Under the pieces are notes generated by a model. That model saw only the letters and a list, made by a program, of their open reading frames with translations, searched no databases and was not told the DNA's origin. Source: Bradyrhizobium hereditatis (GTDB taxonomy: Bacteria > Pseudomonadota > Alphaproteobacteria > Rhizobiales > Xanthobacteraceae). From it: a stretch of 64,000 nt of DNA. The stretch is taken from NCBI RefSeq assembly GCF_020329435.1, contig NZ_JAGKJK010000001.1, positions 62,001 to 126,000 on the forward strand, written 5' to 3'. This document shows positions 27,548-36,097 of the stretch, one piece after another. Made by a program: the position numbers and the translations under genes. Numbering within the stretch: position 1 is the stretch's first letter; the number at the start of each line of letters is the position of its first letter.

Positions 27548-28318
27548 CTACTTTAACACGATCCACACCGGCGCATGATCGCTGGCGCCTTCCTCGCCGC
27601 GTATCTCGCGGTTGATGCCGGCCTTGATCAGGCGCGGCGCTATTGCGGGGCTCAGCAGCAGGTGATCGAGCCGCAAGCCGGCGTCGCGTGGCCAGCGGTT
27701 GCGCTTGTAGTCCCAGAACGTGAACATCGGCTGCGACGGATGCAGGGTGCGGATCGCATCGGTCCAGCCTTGGTCCACCAGCGCCTTGAACGCAGCGCGG
27801 CTTTTCGGCTGGATCAATGCATCATTGTCCCAGGATTTGGTCGGATAGATATCTGATGCGGTCGGCGCGACGTTGTAGTCGCCCGCCAGCACCACCGGGA
27901 TGTTTTGCTTGAGCAGCTTGCCAGCGTGCGAGCGCAGCCGCTTGAACCAGTCGAGCTTGTAGTCGAATTTCGGTCCCGGCTGCGGATTGCCGTTCGGCAG
28001 ATAGATGCTGGTGACGAGGATGCCGTTGACCGCCGCCTCGATATAGCGCGCTTCATTATCATCGGGCTTCCCGGGCAGGGCAGACCGGGTCAATACCGGC
28101 TCGACATTGCGCGCCAGGATGGCGACGCCGTTCCAGGTCTTCTGTCCGCGCCACACCGCGCCATAGCCAGCTTTCTCGATCGCAGCAGCCGGAAAATCGG
28201 CGTCGGCCGATTTCAACTCTTGCAAGGCAACGACATCCGGTTTCGCGGCGCGCAGCCAGCGCAACAGGTTCGGCAGGCGGCGGTTGATATTGTTAATGTT
28301 GAACGTCGCAATCTTCAT
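27548..28318 (-). CDS. xth: Exodeoxyribonuclease III
   Basis: A 256-residue Mg-dependent AP endonuclease/3'-5' exonuclease of base-excision repair. The ExoIII signatures are visible: FNINNINRRL at the N-terminus, LQELKSADADFP (catalytic Glu near residue 37), LAGDYNVAP (Asp/Asn near 150) and LRLDHLLLSP, ending with the catalytic His in SDHAPVWI. Complete and single-gene; divergent from the small Cys-rich protein gene 49 bases away. Confidence 0.93.
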   Translation of the reverse strand: MKIATFNINNINRRLPNLLRWLRAAKPDVVALQELKSADADFPAAAIEKAGYGAVWRGQKTWNGVAILARNVEPVLTRSALPGKPDDNEARYIEAAVNGILVTSIYLPNGNPQPGPKFDYKLDWFKRLRSHAGKLLKQNIPVVLAGDYNVAPTASDIYPTKSWDNDALIQPKSRAAFKALVDQGWTDAIRTLHPSQPMFTFWDYKRNRWPRDAGLRLDHLLLSPAIAPRLIKAGINREIRGEEGASDHAPVWIVLK

Positions 28319-28366
28319 GTAGAGGTAGCTGGCATCACTGTGCTTTGCCTGACACGTGGAGAATCC

Positions 28367-28588
28367 ATGTCGAAACTACGCTTCGCCATTCTCGTGCTCG
28401 CCATCGGATGTTCCGGGTCCGCAGTTGCTCAAACCGCCGACGGGCGCGGCGCCTGCAAGGCGGACTATGACAAATATTGCGCCGGTACGCTGCCCGGTGG
28501 CGGCCGTGTCGTCGCATGTCTGAACAAGCAGCATCACCAACTCAGCGACGCCTGCAAGCAAGTATTGGCCAGCCGGAAGAAACAGTAG
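28367..28588 (+). CDS. Small secreted cysteine-rich-repeat protein
   Basis: A 73-residue protein with a signal peptide (MSKLRFAILVLAIGCSGSAVA-QT) and one copy of the Cys-rich repeat found in eukaryotic Golgi/FGF-binding proteins and in short proteobacterial proteins. The Cys spacing is C-x8-C-x11-C-x11-C (ACKADYDKYC ... VACLNKQ ... DACKQVL). The start has GTGGAGAA upstream. The repeat is probably disulfide-bonded in the periplasm. Function unknown. Confidence 0.78.
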   Translation: MSKLRFAILVLAIGCSGSAVAQTADGRGACKADYDKYCAGTLPGGGRVVACLNKQHHQLSDACKQVLASRKKQ

Positions 28589-28789
28589 GACAGGGCAACA
28601 TGCGGGTGTTTCGCGATGATCGCTTTTGAGTGTCGCGGCCCCGGCAACTCGGAGCTCGCAAGCCTGACTTGAAGTGGTGTTCGGCGGCCGGGTTCCGACT
28701 GCCGAGCGTCGCCTTTGCGCGTCTGCTCGGTGATGCCGGCTGTGGACAGTTCGACAAGAACCGCGAAGCAGTACTGAAAAACGAAGACT

Positions 28790-30010
28790 CTAGGCGGAAG
28801 CCGCGGCGGGCTCCGCTGGAGGCAGAGAAGGAGGTTCTGTGATGGCGTTGCCACCCTTGTAGACCCGCGCGTAACGCCTGCCGAGGCTGGTCATCACCTC
28901 ATAGCCGATAGTGCCATAATGGTGGGCGAGTTCGTCGACCGTGATGCCTTCGCCGATCAGCGTTGCCATGTGACCACGCCGCACGGCGTTCTTATCGAGA
29001 TCGGTGATGTCGACCGCCATCAGGTCCATCGAAATCCGCCCGGCAACCGGGCAACGCTTGCCGGCGACCACCACCTCGGCGCCACGGGTGCCGTCATTGG
29101 CACTCGCTGCACGGAAATAGCCGTCGGCATACCCTGCGGCGACGATCGCTATCCGGGTCGGACGCCGCGCTGTCCAGGTCCCGCCATAGCCGACAGTATC
29201 GCCGCGTTCGACGTTACGGATCTGCACGATGCGGGCCTTCAATTCGACGACCGGCTGCATCGGATTGTCGGCTTCGGGCGTCGGATTGATGCCGTAAAGG
29301 GCACAGCCCGGCCGCACCATGTCGAACTGAAATTGCGGCCCTAAGAAAATACCGGACGAATTTGCAAGCGACGCCGGCACACCGGAAAACAGGCTGGCGA
29401 TCTCGCGGAAGGCCGTGAGCTGCCGGGCGTTGGCGGGATTGTTGAGGAGTTCAGCGGAGGCAAGGTGACTCATCACCAGCGTGATGCCGTGGTCGCCGGC
29501 ATTGATGCGCGGGATGATGCCTTGGGCCTCCGTTACGGTGAGGCCGAGACGGTTCATGCCGGTATCGATGTGAATGGCTGCGCCGCCCGACCAGCCTGAA
29601 CGGCGACAGAACACATCCCATTCGGCGAGTTCGTTGAGGTCGCCGATTACAGGCTTGCAGTCGATTTCGGCGTAGGCGGCGCCGGTGTTCTGGAAGAAGC
29701 CGCCGAGCACATAGAGCGCCGCCCCCGGCACCGCGGGGCGGACGACCCGCGCTTCATCGAGCGTGGCAACGAAGAACGTCTTGCAGCCGGCGGCAGCAAG
29801 GGCGCGCGCGACCTGCGCGGCGCCGCAGCCATAGGCATCCGCCTTGACGACCCCTGCACATTCGGCCGGCACCGCCGTTTTCTCGAGCTTGCGCCAGTTG
29901 GCGACGATGGCATCCAGATCGACGGTGAGGATACCGGTGGCGGCCGGATGGGCCGCCAACAGGTTCGCCTCGGGCGAAAGCTGCGATTTCGGGTCGGTTG
30001 CGATGTTCAT
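28790..30010 (-). CDS. alr: Alanine racemase
   Basis: A 406-residue PLP enzyme making D-alanine for peptidoglycan. The PLP lysine is Lys56 in VVKADAYGCGA, and the opposing catalytic Tyr lies in TVGYGGTWTA near residue 285. Barrel and C-terminal beta domains are complete, with a longer disordered end (PPSLPPAEPAAASA). It follows dnaB by 48 bases on the same strand, consistent with the dnaB-alr-radA order of relatives, although other genes now separate it from radA. Confidence 0.94.
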   Translation of the reverse strand: MNIATDPKSQLSPEANLLAAHPAATGILTVDLDAIVANWRKLEKTAVPAECAGVVKADAYGCGAAQVARALAAAGCKTFFVATLDEARVVRPAVPGAALYVLGGFFQNTGAAYAEIDCKPVIGDLNELAEWDVFCRRSGWSGGAAIHIDTGMNRLGLTVTEAQGIIPRINAGDHGITLVMSHLASAELLNNPANARQLTAFREIASLFSGVPASLANSSGIFLGPQFQFDMVRPGCALYGINPTPEADNPMQPVVELKARIVQIRNVERGDTVGYGGTWTARRPTRIAIVAAGYADGYFRAASANDGTRGAEVVVAGKRCPVAGRISMDLMAVDITDLDKNAVRRGHMATLIGEGITVDELAHHYGTIGYEVMTSLGRRYARVYKGGNAITEPPSLPPAEPAAASA

Positions 30011-30058
30011 CCCACCGTTGTACGCGCGACGAGGGAACCGTTCAACCGGATCGACACA

Positions 30059-31561
30059 TCAGTAGTGGCGATCTGGAACCTGGCCGTCGTGGACGAGATC
30101 GCCGAACCGGGTGACGCTGGCGTCGAAATGCAGCTCGACGGTGCCGGTCGGGCCGTGGCGCTGCTTGCCGATGATCACCTCGGCCTTGCCGAGCGCGCGG
30201 TCCATTTCCAATTGCCATGTGGCGTGCTCTTGCGTTCCTTCGCGCGGCTGCTTCATCGCGAGATAATATTCCTCGCGATAGACGAACAGCACTACGTCAG
30301 CGTCCTGCTCGATTGAGCCGGATTCACGAAGGTCGGAGAGCTGCGGACGCTTGTCATCGCGGTTTTCGACCTGACGCGAGAGCTGCGACAGCGCGATCAC
30401 CGGGACGTTCAATTCCTTTGCCAGCGCCTTCAGGCTGGTGGTGATTTCGGTAATTTCCTGTACGCGGTTGTCGTTGCCACGCTTGCCCGAGCCCTGCAGC
30501 AGCTGGATGTAGTCGATAACGATCAGATCGAGGCCCTTCTGTCGCTTGAGCCGGCGCGCGCGCGCGGTGAGTTGCGAGATCGACAGACCGCCGGTTTCGT
30601 CGACATAGAACGGTAGCGAATCCAGCTCGATCGAGCAGTCGCGGATTTTTTCGAAATCTGCGTCGGTGATGCCGCCGCGGCGGATCAGGCTGGAGGGGAT
30701 GCCGGTGCGCTCCGCGAGAATACGGGTCGCCAGCTGCTCGCCGGACATTTCGCAGGAGAAGAAGCCGACCGCACCGCCGTGGGCTGCCTTGACGGTGCCG
30801 TCTGCCTGCACCTCCGGCACATAGGCCTTGGCGATGTTATAGGCGATGTTGGTGGCCAGCGACGTTTTGCCCATGCCGGGGCGGCCGGCGACGATGATGA
30901 GATCGGACGGCTGCAGCCCACCCATCTTTGCGTCGAGGTCGCGCAGGCCGGTTGAGATGCCCGACAGCTTGCCGTCGCGCTGGAATGCCTTGGCCGCCAT
31001 ATCGACCGCAACGGTCAGCGCCTGCGAGAAGCGCTGAAAACCGCCGTCATAGCGGCCGGTCTCGGCAAGTGCGTAGAGCTGACGTTCGGCATCCTCGATC
31101 TGCGCACGCGGGGCAAAGTCGACCGGTGCATCGAAGGCGACGTTGACGATGTCTTCGCCGATCTTGATCAGATCACGGCGCAGGCTGAGGTCGTAGATGG
31201 TACGACCGTAGTCCTGGGCGTTGATGATGGTTGTCGCCTCCGCAGCGAGCCGCGCGAGGTATTGGCCCGGCGTCAAACCGAGAATGTCGGCGTCAGCGGG
31301 CAGGAATGTCTTGAGCGTGACGGGCGTTGCGACCTTGCCCATCCGGATCAAGCTACCCGCAATCTCATAAATCTGCTGATGGATGGCTTCGAAGAAGTGC
31401 TTCGGCTCCAGGAAGTCGGAGACCCGGTAGAACGCGTCGTTGTTGACCAGAATGGCGCCCAGCAGGCTCTGTTCCGCCTCGATATTGTGCGGCGCGCTCC
31501 GGTAGGCCGGAGTTCCCGCGTCGGGAGCGAGCTTGAGAACATTCGAATCAGTCAGTGCCAT
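30059..31561 (-). CDS. dnaB: Replicative DNA helicase
   Basis: A 500-residue hexameric 5'-3' helicase that unwinds the fork. The N-terminal primase-interacting domain starts NIEAEQSLLGAIL (residues 27-39). The RecA-like motor has Walker A AGRPGMGKTS at about 225-234, a Walker B LIVIDYIQLLQG and the arginine-finger QRHGPTGTVELHFD segment at the end. No intein. It lies upstream of alr in an apparent operon; the 308 bases before it hold no obvious gene. Confidence 0.96.
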   Translation of the reverse strand: MALTDSNVLKLAPDAGTPAYRSAPHNIEAEQSLLGAILVNNDAFYRVSDFLEPKHFFEAIHQQIYEIAGSLIRMGKVATPVTLKTFLPADADILGLTPGQYLARLAAEATTIINAQDYGRTIYDLSLRRDLIKIGEDIVNVAFDAPVDFAPRAQIEDAERQLYALAETGRYDGGFQRFSQALTVAVDMAAKAFQRDGKLSGISTGLRDLDAKMGGLQPSDLIIVAGRPGMGKTSLATNIAYNIAKAYVPEVQADGTVKAAHGGAVGFFSCEMSGEQLATRILAERTGIPSSLIRRGGITDADFEKIRDCSIELDSLPFYVDETGGLSISQLTARARRLKRQKGLDLIVIDYIQLLQGSGKRGNDNRVQEITEITTSLKALAKELNVPVIALSQLSRQVENRDDKRPQLSDLRESGSIEQDADVVLFVYREEYYLAMKQPREGTQEHATWQLEMDRALGKAEVIIGKQRHGPTGTVELHFDASVTRFGDLVHDGQVPDRHY

Positions 31562-31869
31562 GGCGTCAGGTTATGCTCCTGGTTTTTGACGTTGCCAGTA
31601 TTTCCGCGAGGGGGGCCGCGATAAAGCGCCTGCCACGGGGAAAGCGGAAGCAAAAGCTGTCCGCTATGCACCGTTCTTCAAAAATGTGGATGAATCCGGC
31701 GCGAGCGAGCGGCCATGCTTGACGCCCCTTTCAGCCGAAACCGGGCGGCACGAGGCCTGTTTTCCAGAAAATGCCAGGTAAAATCTTAGGAGAGCCTGAA
31801 CCTTATCGCGACTTGGACAGACTTAAGCTGATGCAACGGCGGCTTTCGAGCGGACGTCTTAAACGTTGA
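31562..31869. other. Intergenic stretch upstream of dnaB
   Basis: These 308 bases contain the presumed dnaB promoter region. I found no convincing promoter pair, hairpin with T-run or reading frame with a ribosome site. Confidence 0.45.
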
Positions 31870-31986
31870 TCAAGCCAAGATCAGGTAGGCGAACGCGAAC
31901 AGCGCGGCAGCCACGCCGATTGCGATCAAGGCGTAGTCGATCCTGATGTCGGAATCGAATGGGGCTGGGTAGGTCTGCCGGTCCAT
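31870..31986 (-). CDS. 38-residue predicted single-span membrane protein
   Basis: The minus strand encodes MDRQTYPAPFDSDIRIDY followed by a strongly hydrophobic helix (ALIAIGVAAALFAFAYLILA) and a stop at 31870. The composition is a typical small inner-membrane protein: polar 18-residue head and a single 20-residue span. The ribosome site is weak. A perfect CRP-type palindrome lies 34-49 bases upstream of the start, which supports expression. Function unknown; it is short enough that annotation pipelines would miss it. Confidence 0.55.
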   Translation of the reverse strand: MDRQTYPAPFDSDIRIDYALIAIGVAAALFAFAYLILA

Positions 31987-32019
31987 GTCGGAGATCTACG
32001 ACGGCTTGGCAAGGCCTTC

Positions 32020-32035
32020 TGTGAAGTAGATCACA
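32020..32035. promoter_or_regulatory. Perfect CRP-type palindrome TGTGA-N6-TCACA
   Basis: TGTGA (32020-32024), six bases, TCACA (32031-32035) matches the consensus half-sites of Crp-family regulators exactly. It lies 34 bases before the reverse 38-residue membrane protein and about 100 bases before the forward small gene at 32137, so it could serve either. The match is seen directly; the binding protein is inferred. Confidence 0.6.
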
Positions 32036-32136
32036 TCGGGTGTGATTTTCTTCGCCGCAGAATGGATTGGTTACGGAATCGGGAACGGGCTGGCGATTTT
32101 CGAGTTGCCAGCTGTAACGGACCGGAAGGACAGGCG

Positions 32137-32343
32137 ATGGGTCAGCAAGTTCGGGAATGGCGATCGGCAAGCGGCCAGCGCTTGTGGTTGTCGATGCTGA
32201 TCGACACCATGGAAGAGATCTCACGCCCCGAGCGGCGCGCTGTGCCGTGCGATGCCCAGTCGCTTGCCGCCTTGCGTGCCCAACTCGCTCGCCCGACGGT
32301 GACGCCTGCGTCTTATGCGTCGGCTTACAGCCTGCGAAACTGA
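32137..32343 (+). CDS. Small hypothetical protein
   Basis: A 68-residue soluble, Arg- and Ser-rich protein (MGQQVREWRSASGQRLWLSML). I chose the ATG at 32137 because GGAAGGACAGG lies just upstream; the in-frame ATG at 32062 has no ribosome site. No family or motif recognised. It ends six bases before the convergent CFA-like gene. Its coding status rests on the ribosome site and GC-rich codon use, so confidence is moderate. Confidence 0.45.
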   Translation: MGQQVREWRSASGQRLWLSMLIDTMEEISRPERRAVPCDAQSLAALRAQLARPTVTPASYASAYSLRN

Positions 32344-32349
32344 CGCCCC

Positions 32350-33600
32350 TTATTCGCCGGCCAGTTGCAGCCGCGGCGGCCTTCCGAGCTCCACCCCGCG
32401 CAGCCTCGCTTCTTCCCGCGTGATGTAATCGCGCGTCATTGGCACGATTCCCTGACGCTTGGTGAGCTGGATCTGGAAATTCATCAGGTTTTGCTTGCGG
32501 AACGACATTTCCGACGCCGCCAGATAAAACTCCCACATCCGGGCAAACCGCTCATCATAGAGGCGAACCGCCTCTTCGCGCCGCGCCATGAAGCGGTCAC
32601 GCCAGGCCTTCAGCGTTTCCGCATAATGCAGCCGCAGGATTTCGATGTCGCAGACCAGAAGGCCGGCCTTTTCGATCGCCGGGATGACCTCCGACAGGGC
32701 GGGGATATAGCCGCCCGGGAAAATGTATTTCGTGATCCACGGGTTCGTTACGTCGGGCCCGGTGGAGCGGCCGATCGAGTGCAGCAACATAACACCGTCG
32801 TTGCTGAGAAGCTCGGCGCAGCGCCGGAAAAAGGTCTCATAGAAGTCGATGCCGACATGTTCGAACATGCCGACTGATACGATCCGGTCGAACGGGCCGC
32901 CAATGTCACGGTAGTCGCTCAGCAGGAATCTCGCCGAAGATGTCAGGTTCCTTTCGGCAGCCCGGGCATTCGATATCTGCAATTGCTCCGTGGAGAGCGT
33001 AATGCCGGTGACATCAGCGCCGGTCATTTCGGCCAGATACAGGCCAAGACCGCCCCAACCCGAGCCGATATCGAGCACGCGGTTGCCGCGCCCGATCAGA
33101 AGCTTGGCCGCAAGATGACGTTTCTTGGCGAGCTGGGCATCGTCGAGCGTCGTGTCCGCCGTTTCGAAATAGGCGCAGCTATATTGCTTGTCGGCGTCGA
33201 GGAAGAGGGAATAGAGGTGTCCATCAAGATCGTAGTGATGGGCGACATTGTTCTTCGCCCGACCGCGCCAATTGAATTGCCTGAAGTGCCTGCCGAAATA
33301 GCGTAGCCACCATTGCAGCTTGGCCCAGTGCGGCAGCATTTCGGGTTGATCGAGCAGGATGGCCAGCACATCCGCGATGCTGCCGTCCTCGACGACGAAC
33401 GTGCCGTCCATAAAGGCTTCGCCAAGCGCCAGCTCGGGATTGAGGAGAATGCGGCGCTCTGCGCGTTCGGTCAGGAATCGCGCCGATACCGGCCGCCCAG
33501 TTCCGTCTCCACAGGTAAATCTAGCCCCACTCGCGGTCGTAAAGATTATCGTACCGCGGCGAATGAACTGGCTCAGGAAATAACGCAACAACCGGTCCAT
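32350..33600 (-). CDS. Cyclopropane-fatty-acyl-phospholipid synthase family methyltransferase
   Basis: A 416-residue SAM-dependent enzyme of the CFA synthase family, which methylenates unsaturated acyl chains of membrane lipids. The SAM loop VLDIGSGWGGLGLYLAE is near residue 180 and the C-terminal half retains the conserved GMFEHVGIDFYETFF and YIFPGGYIP motifs. I prefer the ATG at 33600 (MDRLLRYFLSQFIRRG) over 33642. It lies alone on the reverse strand. The upstream region (33601-33862) is unusually AT-rich, with ATTAT-N7-ATAAT at 33675-33691, a possible operator. Confidence 0.88.
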   Translation of the reverse strand: MDRLLRYFLSQFIRRGTIIFTTASGARFTCGDGTGRPVSARFLTERAERRILLNPELALGEAFMDGTFVVEDGSIADVLAILLDQPEMLPHWAKLQWWLRYFGRHFRQFNWRGRAKNNVAHHYDLDGHLYSLFLDADKQYSCAYFETADTTLDDAQLAKKRHLAAKLLIGRGNRVLDIGSGWGGLGLYLAEMTGADVTGITLSTEQLQISNARAAERNLTSSARFLLSDYRDIGGPFDRIVSVGMFEHVGIDFYETFFRRCAELLSNDGVMLLHSIGRSTGPDVTNPWITKYIFPGGYIPALSEVIPAIEKAGLLVCDIEILRLHYAETLKAWRDRFMARREEAVRLYDERFARMWEFYLAASEMSFRKQNLMNFQIQLTKRQGIVPMTRDYITREEARLRGVELGRPPRLQLAGE

Positions 33601-33862
33601 CGAAACACCAATGGAGCGAGCGACCGTTACACATCGACGCATCTTGGAACGGTTGGTTCCAGAGATGGATCCATATTATGATAAGTATAATGATGCCGTA
33701 GCGCTAGTCCGTTGGAGTCAAAGCGGATATTCTCAAATGTCACAGTCACACAGATGCGTAATAAGCGCGCTTCCATTCGCGTCATAATCGGCTAAAAGGT
33801 GACCCCTCCGCTGGCCACCTTGTGCGTCGCGGACAGCGAATCCACGTCTGGAGAAGCAGGGA

Positions 33863-34897
33863 ATGTTGAGCCGAGCGCTCAGTTTGGCGACGGTGACGCT
33901 CCTGATCGGCTGCTTCACAGCAGGCGTGGTCTGGGCGGTCGAAAATCTCGACGCTGGCAAGAGCCCCTCTCAGATCTTCTCCAGCACCTGCAGCGCCTGC
34001 CACAGGAGCCCGCGCGGCCTCTTGAAAAACACGCCGGCTTCGTCGCTGCCGGGTTTCCTGCGCCAGCACTATACGACGGGCACCGACATGGCCGCGCTGC
34101 TCTCCGCCTACCTGATCTCCAACGGGGCGGCCGATCCCCGCTATCAGGGCAAGGATCAATCCAAAAAGGACGCCAAGCAAAAGGACGCCAAGCAGGACGC
34201 AAGGCCGGATCAGGCCGAGCGGGCTGGCCGGCGACAGCCGCCGGCCGCTCACGCCCAGGAGGCTTCCCGGCCAGATGCCGACGGCGCTGCGGCGCAAGGC
34301 GAGGGCGCGCGTCCAGACCGGGGTGCGAAGCGGTTCTCACGGCGACACGCGGCGCCTGAAGCCACGCCTTTCGACGGGCAGGCTCCGGCTCCGGCACAGG
34401 CCACCACCGACAGCAAATCGGGCTCCAGGCAGAAGCAGGGCAGGCGTTCCAAGCCTGCCGCCGAAGAGCCGCCGAAAGCCGAGCAGGCGGGCCGCGGCGA
34501 CCCCTCCAAGGAGCAGGTTCCGCAGGATTCCGCCAGGCCTGAAACCTCCGCGGTCGATCCGGCCAAGACCGACGCGATAAAGGGCGAGGCCGACAAGCCG
34601 GACAGCGAGGCAACGAAGCCCTCGAGCGATTCGGAGCCAGCGCGCGAGGGCAAATCCGATACCGCCAAGGTCGATGCTCCCAAGGAAAGCGTTGACAGCG
34701 AGCCGGCGCCGCATCGGCCTGACCCGGTGCCGCCGGTCACGCCAGCGCCGCCAGCTTCTGCAACGACCGCGCCTGAGCCGGCCGCGAGCCCCTCAGCAGC
34801 GCCGGCACCCGCGACGCCGCCGTCGGTAGAGGCAACCGCCCCCACACCGGCTCCAGCCGCGCCCGCCGGCCCGCCGACGCCGCCTGTTTCCCGCTAA
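33863..34897 (+). CDS. Cytochrome-c-like protein with long Ala/Pro/Lys-rich tail
   Basis: A 344-residue exported protein. A signal peptide (MLSRALSLATVTLLIGCFTAGVVWA) is followed by a single haem-attachment motif CSACH (Cys43, Cys46, His47) and a candidate Met ligand at 76 in TTGTDMAALLSAYL. The small c-type domain ends near residue 92. The remaining 250 residues are low-complexity, first Lys/Gln/Asp-rich (KKDAKQKDAKQ), then Ala/Pro/Thr-rich, probably a disordered linker or periplasm-spanning arm. No oxidase or dehydrogenase is adjacent. The haem motif is clear; an electron-transfer role is inferred. Confidence 0.72.
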   Translation: MLSRALSLATVTLLIGCFTAGVVWAVENLDAGKSPSQIFSSTCSACHRSPRGLLKNTPASSLPGFLRQHYTTGTDMAALLSAYLISNGAADPRYQGKDQSKKDAKQKDAKQDARPDQAERAGRRQPPAAHAQEASRPDADGAAAQGEGARPDRGAKRFSRRHAAPEATPFDGQAPAPAQATTDSKSGSRQKQGRRSKPAAEEPPKAEQAGRGDPSKEQVPQDSARPETSAVDPAKTDAIKGEADKPDSEATKPSSDSEPAREGKSDTAKVDAPKESVDSEPAPHRPDPVPPVTPAPPASATTAPEPAASPSAAPAPATPPSVEATAPTPAPAAPAGPPTPPVSR

Positions 34898-34932
34898 AAG
34901 TTCCGGTTCGAAGGCCGTGCGCCGGGCGACAC

Positions 34933-34962
34933 TTGACCGTTTCTAGAGTATCACTCTAGAGT
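34933..34962 (+). promoter_or_regulatory. Promoter and palindromic operator of the tetR-thioesterase operon
   Basis: A 17-base palindrome CTAGAGT-ATC-ACTCTAG spans 34943-34959, with a partial third half-site TCTAG near 34969. It fills the spacer of a candidate promoter, TTGACC (34933-34938), 18 bases, TAGAGT (34957-34962). Binding of the TetR protein encoded 30 bases downstream would block the promoter, so autorepression is likely. Confidence 0.65.
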
Positions 34963-34991
34963 AATCGTCTAGCTGGATCGTGGAGGCATGA

Positions 34992-35597
34992 GTGACCACG
35001 GCACGCGAGGATCTGCTGGCGGCGGGATTGGCGGTGTTCGATCGCGACGGTTTCGAGGGCGCGACCGTGGCGGCCATCCGGAGTCACGCCCGGGCGTCCA
35101 ATGGCAGCTTCTTTCACTTCTTCGGCTCGAAGAAAGAACTCGCCGGCACGCTGTTCCTGGAAATTCTTGGGCGCTACCACGCTGCCATCATCGCGGCGGT
35201 CGATGAATCCTGCGACGCGCGGGAAGGGGTGGCGCGCCTGATCCGCGCACATCTGGAATGGGTCGTGAGTTCCCGGCGCGAGGCGCGCTACCTGTTCGAG
35301 ATTTCCCGCAGCGAGTGGACGGAGGAGGTTCGCGGTGCGCAGCGCGCCCAGAATTCGCGCCTTGCTGAATCCGTCGAGCGATGGCGCGCCCCGCTGGTCG
35401 CGCGCGGCGAATTGCTGCCGATGACGTCATTGGTGTTCTTCAGCCAGATCATCGGGCCGGCACAGATTTTCTGCCGTGCCTGGCTTTCGGGCCGCGACCG
35501 CGCCGATCCACGGGAGCAAGCCGAAATCCTGATCGCCTGTGCCGTCCGCGCCGTGGTCGCATCAGATGCGATCCAAAAACCGGGAGAACCCGCATGA
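34992..35597 (+). CDS. TetR/AcrR-family transcriptional regulator
   Basis: A 201-residue TetR-type regulator with an N-terminal helix-turn-helix (GFEGATVAAIRSHARASNGSF, residues 18-38) and a helical ligand domain. The start is GTG at 34992 with TGGAGG upstream. The final four bases (ATGA) overlap the thioesterase start, so both are one operon and translationally coupled. The palindrome at 34943-34959 is its probable operator, and the thioesterase suggests an acyl-CoA or aromatic-CoA related signal. Confidence 0.9.
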   Translation: MTTAREDLLAAGLAVFDRDGFEGATVAAIRSHARASNGSFFHFFGSKKELAGTLFLEILGRYHAAIIAAVDESCDAREGVARLIRAHLEWVVSSRREARYLFEISRSEWTEEVRGAQRAQNSRLAESVERWRAPLVARGELLPMTSLVFFSQIIGPAQIFCRAWLSGRDRADPREQAEILIACAVRAVVASDAIQKPGEPA

Positions 35598-36058
35598 ATG
35601 CCAATGCCGACCCAGACTTCGCGCCAATCGCCACACGCATTCGCGACAATGTCGGCCGCCAAGGCTTTATGAATCATGTCGGGGCAGAGCTGTCCGAACT
35701 GACGCGCGGCACGTGCACGCTTGCAGTCGACCGCCGGCCGGAACTGTTGCAGCAGCACGGCCTTTTTCATGGCGGTGTCACGGCGTTCCTGGTCGACAAC
35801 GCCACCACGATTGCTGCCGCGACGTCGCGTGGCCAGCCGGCGCTGACGGCAGAATATAAATTGAACCTGCTGTCGCCTGCGATGGGTGAGCGCTTGATCT
35901 GCCGGGCGCGCGTGATCAAGCCCGGACGTCAGGTCGCCGTGGTTGCGGCCGATGTGTTCTGCGTGACTGATGGCGTGGAGAAGCACACCGCAACCGCGCT
36001 CGCCTCGATCGCGATGCTGGAGGAGAAGGCGGCCGCCAAAATCCCAAGCCCGGCCTGA
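35594..36058 (+). CDS. PaaI-family hotdog thioesterase
   Basis: A 154-residue hotdog-fold acyl-CoA thioesterase of the PaaI/YdiI group. The catalytic region HGLFHGGVTAFLVDNA (residues 55-70) with the HGG turn and Asp68 is conserved. It probably hydrolyses aryl- or acyl-CoA esters in the cytosol. It begins within the tetR stop codon. Its stop lies in the loop of a bidirectional terminator shared with the convergent rplI. Confidence 0.88.
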   Translation: MNANADPDFAPIATRIRDNVGRQGFMNHVGAELSELTRGTCTLAVDRRPELLQQHGLFHGGVTAFLVDNATTIAAATSRGQPALTAEYKLNLLSPAMGERLICRARVIKPGRQVAVVAADVFCVTDGVEKHTATALASIAMLEEKAAAKIPSPA

Positions 36059-36070
36059 AGGGCCGGGCTT
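36046..36070. terminator. Bidirectional terminator between thioesterase gene and rplI
   Basis: A 10-base stem AAGCCCGGCC (36046-36055) / GGCCGGGCTT (36061-36070) encloses a five-base loop. On the plus strand it is followed by GAAGTTTATT; on the minus strand by GGGATTTT. The thioesterase stop codon sits in the loop. It separates two convergent genes. Confidence 0.75.
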
Positions 36071-36097
36071 GAAGTTTATTGTAATGAGATAGGCGCG

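Noticed and set aside
31859..32536. Long reverse frame across the 38-residue gene and the small forward gene
   Set aside because: It lacks a ribosome site, has a composition unlike the neighbours and is out of frame with the convincing short membrane peptide. I treat it as an overlapping shadow.
33675..33691. ATTAT-N7-ATAAT as a certain operator for the CFA-like gene
   Set aside because: The arms are short and low-complexity in an AT-rich patch, so I mention it only within the CFA entry.
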